64,000 nucleotides of DNA from Malurus cyaneus samueli (taxonomy: Eukaryota; Chordata; Aves; Passeriformes; Maluridae): the NCBI GenBank assembly GCA_009741485.1, contig CM019214.1, positions 150,407 to 214,406 of the forward strand. The letters run 5' to 3'. Each line of letters begins with the position of its first letter. Position 1 is the first letter of the stretch. This document shows, piece after piece, positions 37,496-49,943 of the stretch. Under the pieces are notes generated by a model. It was not told where the DNA came from and searched no databases. It worked only from the letters and a program-made list of their open reading frames with translations. A program made the translations under genes and the position numbers.

Positions 37496-40400
37496 GAAGA
37501 TTTGAGGATTCCATTCAAGATTTGTCAATTATCAGTTCAAAGTTAGAGCTAGGAAAGAGATTTTGCTGGTTTTGGAATTCGTAAGTCTGTCGGTTCCTTC
37601 TGACTGAATGGTTTGATAGGAAACGTACAACATTATCATCAAAAGGAATTATAAGGACAAAATTAAAAGCAAGTGAAGAACAGACAGAAGATAGCTCCAA
37701 GCTATTTTGCTGATAAAACTACTGGAAAGCAAGTACTGTGGATCTTACCACTTAGACAACAATTTTCAGTTTTTTCTTCTCTCCTTCCCTTTACAGTTTT
37801 CCTTGCATGCAATTACAGTATTGCTTTAGTTAGGATCAAAAGTGAATCTTCTCTCTCCACTTGGGTTCAGAAAGGTCTCAGAGCAGTGAATTAGTTTCCT
37901 GGTAGGGTTACTTACTGGTCAGTAATAATGGGGCCTTGCACATTTAACACTTTTTGATAACCCAACATAACAGAGGTCACACTTTGTTAGATAACGGGAT
38001 GTGCAGGACTGAAAATACTGGGAGACATTAAATGCAAGATGTTCTTGACAAACTGGAGAAATGGTCTGGAAAAAACACAATTCACTAAGTGTAAATTTTA
38101 GCTCTAGATTAGTGTACACAAAGACAACAGGGGAAACAACTAACCAGGGCAGCAGCCATGCTGGAAAAGATCCGGAGGAGGAAAACAAAATGACTCAGCA
38201 CTGATCTACTGCTGTGGAAATTAATGCCCCTTAGACTGGGAGCTCATACTCCTTAAACAGGAGTTTAATTTCTAAGTTGTACAAAATAATCAACTTTCCT
38301 CACCAGCCCTGGAGTCTCAGCAGATCTGATGTGTCAGGTGTTGAGTATCCTTTCAAGGAGGATATAGACAATCAAAAGAGAACATAAAGGAGAACGCTGA
38401 ATAAGGTGAAAGAGATTTGGTCTCCAAAAAAAAAAAAATTGAAATTTGGAATTGTTTTATCTGGGGAAGAATGCTTGCAGTACACAATAGAATCTATGTT
38501 CTCTGTGAATCAGAAGAAACACGAAATGTTTAGATTGTAGCAAAAGGTTTCGAGAAGTATTTTTGTATTGGTTAAGCCAGTAGAGTAAATTTTTCTAGAA
38601 GTTGTGAAAACTCAATCAGCATGGTATTAAGCACTGTTTGATTGAAATCATCAGAAATGTCACAGGTAGAGGAATCTTGGTTTGAAGCAACAACCCCCAG
38701 TCCCAGATGTCAAACACAGCTCAACTGAATAGCCTGCAGTCTGACTGTTACACTTCATATTTTTGCCCTGCAGATGACAAAAAAAAAAAAAAAAAGGCTT
38801 GGCTGGTCCAAAATTTCCACAAGGCATCACACCTGCTCTGTGCACAGGCAATGTTAGAAGGGAGAGAGGAATCCTCTACAGGATGAATGATCATCAGACA
38901 GCCCTGGCAGCACTACTGCTCACACACATCCCTGCATTAACACTGCACATGGGGCTGCTGATCAGGGGGAGCAATGGGGATCAATGACCCCCAGTGTCAT
39001 CATGTTGCTTTTGAGGAATGGTCAATTAGATCATTGCTCTTTTCCTCCTTCTCATTGTTTCTCCTGATGCCCTCTCTACTTCATTTTTCTTTCAATTTTC
39101 TATCCCATGCATCTCCTCCATTTCTCCTACTTGCAGCAATTTTTCAGAGCTGTGTCTCAATTTTTTTTTTCAACACTGTTTGCATCCATTTAGAATGTGA
39201 ACATCTACTATTAGCTTCTCTTCAGCTCTTGCCACTGGGATTCTTTCTGTCCCTAAGGCATTGTCAGAGATGATCCCTTTAAGTGCCAAACGTGGAAAGT
39301 TCACAATCAACATGGAGATGCCAAAGACTCAGATGATCTTGCTTACCAAAACAATCCTGCACCACATCAGTCAGCCCACTTGGTTTTCTGTTGTCAGATT
39401 GTTGTAGGTTAGGAGCAAACATGTCCAACAGAAGTGATGGGGATAATCCAAATGCTTTCAAACCCGCTGTAATTAAATGCTGTTGGAAGAGGTGAGACTG
39501 GGTTCTTTGACTTCTAGCAGCTCACGAAAAAACAATCCTTAAATATTATTTTATTTGAAAGACACCAGTTAATTCTGTATAATATACACTATTAGCAATT
39601 GATACACTTGCTTTGTTTAGAGAAATGTGAAGAATAAAGCAGATTGCTGTTTCCATCAAAACACTTCAAGCTGGATTTAATAGCGCTGAAATGCTAATTG
39701 TGAATCGCATTTCACATCATACACTGCAGACTAATTTAAAAAGAGGAAAACATATTATGGTAAATACCACAATGCATTCACTATGAGTCATCTAAGCATA
39801 TGATGAACTGGAACAATACCAGCAGCACAACACAAAGCAGCTGAATTTAAGCTAGAGGGAGTACAATACCTTTTGATCAGGCCTAGTGTATGCTGAGAAT
39901 ATATACAGCTGCACATACACCATTAGATTTCTGACAAAGAAAACAATGAGAAAATTTTTTGTCACTCCCTCTTCTTTCCCCAGTGCAACCCTTTCAAATG
40001 TATTTGCATTAAGTCACTAAGAAGTGAAATAAGTAGTCTTGTTTGTATGAAGAACAGGCAGCTTCAGCATCAGTTCCCCATGCTCCACTGTGATGCTGAC
40101 CATGCTCACATTACACAGATGCTTGCTTTTAGCATCCTAATGAGAACTTCCAAGAATTCAATTACTATTAAATTAGCTTTACTGGATGTTATCAGAATGC
40201 TTCTGAGGATTTTGTATTATCCTATCAGCACAGGAAGGAAGGGATACCACACTGTCAATCCAATTACTTTTTTGTGTACTTTTTACAAGGAGGGGAAGGG
40301 TCAAGCGTACGATTTGTCTTTCTCAGGGGAAAAAGAAGGCAGCTGAAATCTTTGGGAATTCAGCACCAGTTCCTTGGAACTCAAAGAAAGTCACTTTTGT

Positions 40401-42082
40401 CAAAGCCTCTCAGTCCTCTCAATAACCACCAGCTTTTAGTAGTCACTGTAGCATTTCCAGAGACTGCTGAGGCTCCCTCTGAAATAGCTATCCAATAGAC
40501 AGGATCCTTATTACCCACAACACAGAGCTGGAATTCAAAAGACATTAGTTTATTCTCTGTCTCACATGACTGCAGATTTCTCTGAGGTGAAAAAAGCTCT
40601 GAAAAAGCCCAGATGCTTCCTCCAGCTGGATTCTGAAAGCCTCTCAAAGACCCCATGACTGTATGATTTTGAGATACCTCCATGTGGAGGTGTGGCTGCT
40701 CCCAGGGATACCTCTTCTTCCAAAAGAAAGATCATAACACTGGTCCCTAGCCCTTCCTTCCAATAATTATTGATTAATTATTTTTCCCCAGTACCTAGAA
40801 GCATTGTCCAAAGCAATATTGCAGAGGGTAGTGTACTTCAGTTGTAGTTCCATGATAACATTATGTGACTGTTAGATATTTGTAAATAGGCATTGCATGG
40901 ACACATTATGCTTCTCGCAGCTTTCCTCCTTCACATCCCTGGATACTCATATTTTTCTCTAAAATATGCACTAGAAAGCTCTTTGCTACTTTACTCCTTT
41001 GATTTCCATTCTGGTAGTTGTGTTTCCATAACTTTTTTTTTTTTTCTGATCAAGCATTAACAGGCCTCCATTGGTTCCAAATTGTATTCTGTTCCTGCTA
41101 AGAACTGAGCCAGAAACCAAAGTAGGGATTTGATATATAAATCCTCAGATGTCCCACTGTGCCCATCATTCATCAATAGTTCAGTCAACTGCCCTACTAT
41201 TAGAAATAGAGGAAGCCAGCAGGGATCAAAGCACAGGGGACTCTGAGTGCACATTAACTGAATTAAATTGTCAATGTATTAAGCTTCCATGAATTCACAG
41301 GTTGATTTTAGCTTGTTTAGGAACTAAACTTCTACTGGGTGATACAAAAATACCCACATACAAATACATACTAACAAAAAGAGGGAATCAATACTCTCAA
41401 TACATTGCAAATTTAAAAGAATCAAACACAATTAAAACCTGCTTAGCTTAGCAGTAAGGCAGAAGAATATAATTATTTCTCTCAGTCTTAGATTACCTTC
41501 CCTGTTAAAACCTTTTCTTCTGGAAGGCTTTAGCTGTTCAGAGAGCATAAAGAACAGTAAATAAATATGTGGCAATAGTAATTTAGTTATTCATATTACT
41601 GGAAAAATGGTTGTATTTATCCCTTCAGCATACACAGTGCCATAAGATTGCCTTTTCTTATTTATTGAACTAAGCCAAGAAGCAATTACCATCAAAAAAT
41701 GCCAAATCCCCTGGTGCATCTACACCCAGCTAACTCATGTTGTGACTGCAAGCTGAAGTATCCCTGTGCCACGCAGCCATAGGGGACCTTGGTGACACTG
41801 TAAGGTGTCCAAACACAGCACTGTGCTTGTGAAATGGCAGCACTGATGTTCCATGCAGGAGGCAGCATCCAGAGGGTGCAACCTTCTTCTAGCACCAGTC
41901 ACTTTTGAGCCAGGCAGGTACCACCCCTGGGGAAAGGGCAGCAGATGTGCTCCCATCTCCCATCCTTGAGAGCCCAGGCAGGAGAAATCCTGATCTCCAA
42001 GACAGACATTTCCATGAGCCACCAGCTGTGGGGAAAAAAAGTGGCCCCACAAGTCCTGAATCTGAAACTCAGCCAATTATTG
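37496..42082. other. No gene recognised
   Basis: About 4.6 kb with no recognisable element. A short A run lies at about 38779-38796. No reading frame resembles a known protein. Confidence 0.6.
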
Positions 42083-42434
42083 TGTATGACTGAGTCCTGG
42101 GAAAAGAAAGGCCTACATAGAGGAAGAATAACACAACCTTGGCTACTGTTGAGGAAAGGAGATTGGAATGTAGAATTGATAACTCAGGTGGCTGGAAATT
42201 ATAAACATTACTAATACTGTAGCTTTTGCAAACTCACCAATTATGTTCTGATTACTAATTAAACAGCTGTCTCTTAACCAATGTATGTTTGACACAAATG
42301 CATACTCTGGTTGCTAAAGTGGATAAAAGAGGCTTGTCTCACAATAAAGTTCTTCTTTCTCTCTTTTTTTCACCCTCTTTCTGTGTGTTTTGTATCTGTT
42401 ATTTTATGTCGCTGTTTGGCCAGCAGCTGTCACA
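42083..42434 (+). mobile_element. Solo LTR, group E copy 2 (ERVK-like)
   Basis: Matches the LTR at 13824-14153 from about 42118 onward: shared words include AATGTAGAATTGATAA, ATAAACATTACTAATACTG and GTTGCTAAAGTGGATAAAAG. The poly(A) signal AATAAA is at 42343-42348. The first 35 bases are divergent and no target duplication was found, so the left boundary (TGTATGAC) and right boundary (GTCACA) are tentative. Confidence 0.75.
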
Positions 42435-45400
42435 GCACCAGGAGTTTCTGCTGCTGGAGGGCACCACACAGCAAAGAGGGGGTCATGGCCAGGCAGACTG
42501 AGAGAGGAGGGCAGAGCTTTCCATTCTGGGTTGGACAGACATGAGGAGGCACCACGAGTGAACAGCATCCATCCTGGCTGGTCTTGTCCTCACAGAAAGG
42601 TCCCTGTGAGGACAGATGTCCCTCTGCTGCATTCACTGCCTCCTCGAGAAGCACACAGCTTGAGGAGCCCAATGATTCACATTGCATTTTCCATTTCAAA
42701 CAAATCAAGTGGTGTTGACTAGCAGGACCACACAAGCCATGCATCAGCATCCTTAGTAATGCCAGAAGAGTAAGCCACTTCAGCTGAGCTGTTTCCCCAC
42801 TGTCAGTAAATTGGAGAATTAAATAAGACACTATATTTTTAAAGCTGCGCAAAACCAGGACAGTTTACCAGCTTTCCTTCATACTTCTGGTACATTCATT
42901 TTGATATGAGGTTTTAGACTAAACTTTGAAGGCTTTTTCAAAGTCAGACCTTTGGCTTTTTTTCCTGTGTTTATTTTTACCCAGCTGAGCTTCCACTGAA
43001 TTCAATTTTAACCCAGTAAACTTGATCAAGAAGAGCTTCGGGGGGACCTTGGTATGCCTGAGAATAGGGGCTTCCAGCTTTCCCTCCTCCTCTGCTGCTC
43101 CAGGATAACTGGCAGCAGCACCACAAGCTACTTTACCTCTTGTCACCTCACAGCAATAATCAATACAGACTAAAAAAAGGCAAACAGTGCAGCTATTATT
43201 TGAGAAAGAAACTGCAAAGACACCCATGGTCTATGGTCTGTGGAGATGACTCATTCCACAGCACAATCTAATTCCAAAACAATTACAGCAAAATCAAAAT
43301 CCTCACACAAAGGAGAGACAAAGCACAGAGTCTGGACCTCTGCTGAGCACATGACTCTATAAAGCTGACATGACTGCAGAGATTGCACTGACTTTTAACC
43401 ATCAAGCACAACTGTCCTTTTGCTTTAGACTCTTCCATGGAAAATTAAAGGTAAAGAAAACAGAATCCAGGGCAGCAGCATGGTTCAAATATGAGAGCTT
43501 GTGCACCAGATTTGTTACTGCAGTTTAATTCAAAAAGAGAATTAGCATTCCTTTCCTCCACTGTAATTTGAAACAAATTACCCACTGACCAAAACCAATA
43601 GATTATCATATTAATTGGTAACTTTTATGTTCATTATATTGTAAGAGAAAACCACAATTTCTCTAAACATGTTCATTACTCAGATAATTATCCAAAACAA
43701 TTATGCAATACAATTACCCAAACAATTACTTAGAAGGGAAATTATCTCCAGATGCATCACAAGCTATTCTATGAAGTGCTCAATATTTATCGTTTTACTT
43801 GTATTGGCTGTGATTGATCAAATGAGTCATACATTGTTCTGTCAATTGTCCACTGGGATCAAATACTCCTAGAGCAAATACCCAGTAATTCTAACTGCAG
43901 GTAGTGTAAATATCAATTCATACTCTGTGGCAGAAAAGGTCTGAACTGACCAAAATCTAATCCAGGAAAAATGCCACTTGACTGCTTATTGCATGGCCTG
44001 TACTTGCCCTTAAAGCAATATTTTCTTCCTGTAAAAAGCAAACGAGGCCAATTTCTGTGAAACAATCAGATGAACTGATTCCTTCTTGATCTGAAAATAG
44101 TCACTAATTTGGTAGCAATAGTATTTTAAAAATCACAGTTTTCTATGTCAGTGAAGAAAATTAAGAGGTAACTATTGTGATCTCACACAGTACTGCAAAT
44201 TCTCAAAAAGCATTAACATTTTATTTTCGATCTGACTTTATGGGATTCTTGTTTTGAACTTAAGCAATATTATCTTTTAATTACTAGATTTTCTTGAGGC
44301 TTGGAATTAACCTAAGAATTCAAAGCACAACCACAGCCAAAGCAGACAAATTTTGCCTGTTTTTGAGGACAAAAAGAATAGAAATGACAAACCAGGCTTC
44401 AGCATCTATTAACTCTGAGTAAAAAATGTAACAGATTAGCTGTTTTACAGCTAATTCAAGTTTCAGGACAGGCTATGAAAGCCCTAAAAAGGCACAGGGC
44501 TGAATCAACAAATTCTTGAGCAAGTTCACCACCAACTCATTAGTATCTCTGCATCATTGCATCTCTAACTTTTTTTTTTTTTTACTTTTCAAGGGTCATA
44601 ATGCCAAAGCTCACTGAGGTCCAGTATGGTCTTTGAATCACATTAAGCAGCAAGGTTTAAAAAGCACACAAAGTACAGCTCATTTTACTGTTTTAAAACA
44701 TTGCATATTAAGATGTTCCAGGTCAATCATTACAAAGACCTGCCAGGGCTTACCCTGACAGCACATTCTTCAAAATATTCTCAGGCTTTATTTTAAGATG
44801 TTTTTTCTCCTAGTTGGACAGATTTGACAGTACAGATAGGCAACTAAGCCCTAGGGCTAGGCATGAGTTTCACTTCTTAACAATATTTTAGCTACAAAGA
44901 GCAGCACACGTAAAGACAAGTTGCTCTGTGCTCTGCAGCGTCTATTGACTTTAAAACGCAAACTCATACTTCCTCCTCTGCTTTCACAGAAGAATTTAAT
45001 TGGTGCCAAAGTGAAAGATCCCAGCATGACCTGTCTCCACTCTAAGCCACTCCAGCTGTGATTGTGAGCAAATTTGTACATTCAGACACTGCTGCAAGAG
45101 AAACCTTCCTAATAAGCTGAGGTTTTGCACTGATGGAAGAAAATAAAAGAAGTGCTTGGCTGCAAACAGGGAGAGCTGAAACTCAGCTTACCCCACCCTT
45201 AGAGTTAAAACTTTAAAGTCTCAATGAGGACCAAATGAAAACAGAACAAGGACTTGACTATTTACTCCACACAGAAGAGTTGGTACAGGTAATAGTAATA
45301 ACAACTTGTGTAGGGTAAGTGTTAACTTATAATTTATTAACCTACATTGTATAAGCATTAAGATTGAAGCTCTTCACATATTTTTTTCCACTTTTCTGAC

Positions 45401-45570
45401 AAGGATCTCACTAGGGATGAGATTCCTTTGCAGCCATTAGGCTTTTGACTGTGAGCAAGTCTGAGTTAGCTTTAAACTACCTGCTGCTGGATATAACAAA
45501 AAGTGAATCACTCAGCCTCAGCACAATATGTTCACTACCCACCAGTGCAAGGTGGGAATGCTTTATCATA
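42435..45570. other. No gene recognised
   Basis: About 3.1 kb without a recognised gene or element. A T run lies at about 44570-44583. Confidence 0.6.
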
Positions 45571-45866
45571 AAATCATAGAATGGTTTGGGTTAAAAGGGA
45601 CCTTAAACATCACCGAGCTCCAATCTCCCTGCCACAGACAGGGACAGGTTCCACTGGACCAGCCTTGGCAGGACACCATCCAACCTGGCTTTGAACACTG
45701 CCAGGGATGGGGCACTTTTATGGGCAATTCATTCCTGTGCCTCAGCACCCTCACAGTAAAGAATTTGTTCCTAATATTTCATCTGAACCCTCTTTCAGTT
45801 TAAAACCATTGCCCCTTGTCCCTGGAGCCTTCTCTTCCCTAGACTGATCAAACTCAACTCTCTCAG
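45571..45866 (-). mobile_element. CR1 LINE 3' region, abutted by group A LTR
   Basis: Forward-strand reading starts AAATCATAGAATGGTTTGGG, the complement of the CR1 3' end. It proceeds through ATCCAACCTGGCTTTGAACA, CACCCTCACAGTAAAGAATT and CCATTGCCCCTTGTCC to CAACTCTCTCAG, all in consensus CR1 order. It stops at the LTR inserted at 45867. The sequence beyond that LTR does not continue as CR1, so the CR1 was already 5'-truncated at about this point. Non-coding part only. Confidence 0.92.
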
Positions 45867-46467
45867 TGTCCTAGGTTAGCTGAGTATTGTATTCCTATCA
45901 TCTGCTTATGTTAGAGGAAAGTTAAACAACCCTTCTGTAACTATACATTAGTGGAGACTGCTCTGGTTTGTTTGGTGATGTTCCTCCCTTCAAGAACAAT
46001 GGGAGGGAAAGGGACAAGACACACACTTTTTTTTTCTGGAGGGCTCTGGGGATCAGCAGTGGAAAAGAAGCTGTCTGCTCTCTGGGACTGCTCCTTTTTC
46101 TCCCTTTCTTTGGACTTGTTTTTCCTCGAATTTTTTTTCTTCCATCTGGGATTGCGAGGATTCCGTGGCACAACAGGCGAGAAAGATCCTTCAGTGAACC
46201 ACCAGAGAGAGACTCTGTCCAACCCCTCTGGGGGCCCCGGAGGGGAAGCCACTCCCAGGAGGGAAGAGAAAGACTTTGGAATCAACAGCTGATTCCACAG
46301 GTTTTTCTTTTTGTTTTTATAATTTTAAATAAATAGGTTTTTTTTCTTTTCACTTTCCTCTCCGTGGAAAAGTTTGTCTCTGGGACCCGGGTGGGGAAAA
46401 GAGAGGGGGGGAGGTTTGCTGGAACTTGGGAGTGTTTGCCCCCATTAAATTCATTCAAACCACGACA
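45867..46467 (+). mobile_element. Solo LTR, group A copy 3 (ERVL-like)
   Basis: Starts TGTCCTAGGTTAGC and ends CAAACCACGACA. The perfect 5-bp target duplication CTCAG (45862-45866 and 46468-46472) defines the unit. The poly(A) signal AATAAA is at 46328-46333 and the U5 contains a run of seven G near 46405. It lies at the truncated end of an older CR1. This is the best preserved copy of the group for defining the two ends. Confidence 0.93.
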
Positions 46468-49144
46468 CTCAGTCATTGTGAGCTGCAGTGCTGCTGGAAG
46501 GGCACCCCATGTTTTCACAAATTGGCCTCTTTCCTCAGAGCATTGTGAAGGGGATGGGCTGACACAAATACACCACACACACCCATCACTGATACGACAA
46601 AATCCAACGTATATGTGTGCAACCCGTTCTGCTTTCTGATTTTGACTCTGCAAAGCTTCATCCTTGCACATTAAAAAAAAGAATTTAACCACAAAAAAAA
46701 ATTAAGCAGTAGCTTGTCTGAGTGTGTTGAGCTAGATTATAGGAAAAGAGGTTGACTGTTTTTCAGTACTGTCAATGGAGAACCATAGCATGCAGGCAAA
46801 GAGCAACAGAGTGAAGAAATTATTGGAAAGATAATGCCAGTCCTTTAAAACACTGCTTTAAATGGAGCTAAATGTGAACACTGGCTAAATGGTCTCAGTG
46901 TCCCAATAGTCTTCTAAGGAAAAACTGAAGCCTACAGAAAAGTCTTTTTCCAGAAGAATTTTCCCAGCCTTGGTTACTTTTTAATTTATCTTTAACATAT
47001 CACAGGCACATAAAAATATGCCACACACATCTGCACAGAGTATTATTTTATCCAATTAAATGTATTTTATAGTATTATTTTAAAGTTAGGAAAATAACGA
47101 CCAAGAAAAATAAACAAGCAAAATAAACATTTTTAAAATGCTATGTCTTCATAATGAAAAATAAAACCACATGGTTTCAACTTCAGCTTGAAACAATTGA
47201 GCATCACCTCCACATGTTCAGAGATGAGCTTTCTACAACCAGCAGAACTAGAAAGGAGAGAAAGCCAGAGATGAAAGGCAGAGCTGGACCTTGAGTATTA
47301 TTCTTTTCATGCTTTTTTGTGCAACTGAATTGGTCCATACCCTGAGTTTGCCACATTCACTCCTTTCCATCTCAGTCATAAGCAGAGTACCTCAAAAAGT
47401 TCCTCTTCCAGTTTTGACATTGCAAGGATGGATCAATCAAAAATTTATTCCTCAAGTAGAGGTCTTTCCCCTAGGAAGTTTGAAAGAAGTTTCAGTTTGG
47501 CACACTGGGAAGTGGTTCACTGCTAAGAAAGAAAAAAAGGTCTTATTGAGTTGCTATGCTGTAAGAGAAAGTGAGGGAAATAATCTGCAGGATGAGTTCA
47601 GGACAACATCACTCAAATACAAATACAAATAATGGACAGAAGATTTAATGCCCTTTGGGACACCATTACGGCTGAAATCTGTGATTCAATGAAGCATTTA
47701 TTTGCCACTGACTGGAATGGGACTATGATTTAATTGTTTTTGTGTTCTCCTAAAGTGTGGAGGACTCAATTTTTGAAACTTCAGGCACAAATCTGGAAAG
47801 AATGAGAGACAGAAAATAGTAATAAATCAGAAAATGTAAACAGTAATTACAAAATGAGTATTTTCTTTAACAGGATTTTTGAACAGAAAAATAGCCATGG
47901 ATATTAAAGTCAATCAGACTATTTTTTGGTAAGTCTAAAATGTTTTGCAGAGAAGCAATCATTTTGATGACATTCTAAAGAGTGCCCATGCCACTTTCAA
48001 AAGGAAAACAAGGAAGAGAAAAAGAAATCAAAACACTTCCTTTCTCAGCTTGAAAACTGACATTTTAATTTAAACATTTTCTCATAACAGAATTATAAGG
48101 CTGTGACTTTGTGCCAGTATGGAACAAAAATAGATGTATAACCTTCAAAAAATCATCATAAAATCAATCTCACTCCTTTGACCTGCTCTCTAATTCTCTG
48201 AAATTATATCACATAGCTTAAGAAGCTGCCAAGAAATGTCCAAATTCAAAGACATTATGGAAGTAAGCAAAAAATAAGGTAATCTCTTATTTATGTAACC
48301 TCACTGATTTTGTAAAAGCCTTGGCTTGATGTTTAAATTTAAACCTCTTTAAAATGTGTTTTTCCCCTATATGTGAAGCTATAAATACCTTTTTGCTAAT
48401 AGATGTTTGTGACTCTCTGGTGCTCTCAGATCCAACTGCCTCACTTTTTATCAGCAAAAAGAAAAAAGAGTTGTTATTTGCCATACCACCAAAATCTGAG
48501 AATATTTTCAGTTCTTATCTATTATTCTGTAGGTGAGAATTGTAACTGCTGTTGGATGGGCTTTAACTGGAAGCTCATTTTTGCATTCAAAAATATGAAT
48601 TAATGGCAGGATGGGGGCAGAAGAGGCAAATCCCCTTCCTCCTGGCAGACTGAACGTGTGATGTTGGCAGATAGGAAATCGATGCTTCTTTGCTCTGAAA
48701 ACCAATAATATGAAACTTAAGACGGGCCAGAGTTTTTTTCAGTGGCTCCACACAATCAAACCTCAGCTTAGGGACTCCTGGAGCCCATTTCCAGGGCCAG
48801 ATCTTTGCTCTGCACTGCTGCCCTACCCCTGCCTGGATGTGGAGAATTCCAGTGGAGGAAACATCTGGCCAGATTGGAAAGGTGAGGTGGAAAAAGATAA
48901 TTAGGAGCTTGTCACTAGAGGGCAATGCAGCTCTACAGCTGTCCCATTCCTGCCACCCCGTGTGTCCTGGGTTCTCCAGGAGCTTCCTGGGGTTCTCCAG
49001 GAGCGCAGGGCAGCGTCTCACCCGCCCAGCAGCACGGGACATGGTGCCTGTGGCTTTGCACATCCCGTGCAAAAACTGGAATAGAGTTACGGCTCTAATC
49101 CGTGAGGAAACAAGAACGAGCTCACCCTCAGTCTAGGGAAAGAC
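46468..49144. other. No gene recognised; GC-richer right part
   Basis: About 2.7 kb. The right third (48600-49130) is richer in G and C, contains a local duplication of GGTTCTCCAGGAGC (near 48970 and 48991) and a CTCF-like word at 48912-48925. No coding sequence is recognised. Confidence 0.55.
48912..48925 (+). promoter_or_regulatory. Possible CTCF core motif
   Basis: TCACTAGAGGGCAA agrees with 12 of 14 positions of the degenerate core CCASYAGRKGGCRS. It is a single short match in 64 kb, so it may be chance. Confidence 0.25.
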
Positions 49145-49779
49145 TGTCTGCGAAGGGAAGACTCGGACCACTCAATATGAGTTCTGAGTTCAAAATTTGA
49201 CGTACTGAGTTCAAAATTTGACGTTTCCTCTGGACGTCTCACATTCAAAACTTGGTTCTTTGCTCTCTCTCTCTCTCTCCCTGGACAAAACTGATTGTGA
49301 ACTGATGCTGTTTTGGATGCCCAACAATTGCTGTGATTTTTGATCTCAAAGGGGATCCTTGCTTGCTTATATGAAGACCCAATTTTGCCTTATGTTGCAA
49401 AGGGAAGACTCGGACCACTCAATATGAGTTATAAGCGAACTTGATTTTTGTAAACAATGTCAAGTTTTATAACATACATAATTGCTCATACATATTCTGT
49501 AATACAATGTATTTCATAGGTCCACTCTTACATGTCAACTCCACCTTCTAAGATTCATTGCCAAATTTCCCTTATCTACTTCTATTTTTCCCAAGGCTAA
49601 CTAACACAAATACCTGTAGGGAGTTCCAGCGCTTAAAAACATGATGTCCTTGCATTGGCTTCCCATGCCCTCAGAAAGATGGTTCACACAATTTCAGCAA
49701 TTATTCCATCTGCATTCCTTCATCTCACCAAGCTGTAAAATGTCTACGTGACCCTTCTCAGCTTAGCCTGCCTTCCACA
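49145..49779 (-). mobile_element. Collapsed group D provirus (ERVK-like): LTR end, leader, LTR
   Basis: In forward reading it holds 39 bp of an LTR terminus (49145-49183, TGTCTGCGAAGGGAAG...), then a leader-like region in reverse orientation (49184-49392), then a full reverse-strand LTR of 387 bp (49393-49779, ending CCTTCCACA). AAAGAC before (49139-49144) and GAAGAC after (49780-49785) form a 6-bp target duplication with one mismatch. This is the order expected of a reverse-strand provirus from which most of the 3' LTR and all genes are lost. A 21-bp unit CTGAGTTCAAAATTTGACGT is doubled at 49184-49225 near the deletion join, and a CT tract lies at about 49265-49280. No coding sequence survives. 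Confidence 0.85.
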
Positions 49780-49943
49780 GAAGACTCTGCTCAAACAGAG
49801 CCCAGTGGATTAGGCGGAGGGATGTGGGATTCTGCACAGCCTGGTGCAGAATCAAAACCAGGGGACATCTGCAGGCAACAGGACCTCCTGGCAGAGGTGA
49901 CATTGTAGGAGACAACAACAGAAGAGAGGCAAGAGCTTAAGGC
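49780..49943. other. Spacer between inverted LTR arms, with hairpin
   Basis: 164 bp not related to the arms. GATTCTGCAC (49828-49837) and GTGCAGAATC (49844-49853) form a perfect 10-bp stem with the loop AGCCTG. No gene is seen. Confidence 0.8.

Noticed and set aside
45951..46336. Overlapping frames of 113-122 codons at the third group A LTR
   Set aside because: They shift frame relative to the matching stretches at 18630-19037, which shows no selection for a protein; they are by-products of the LTR.
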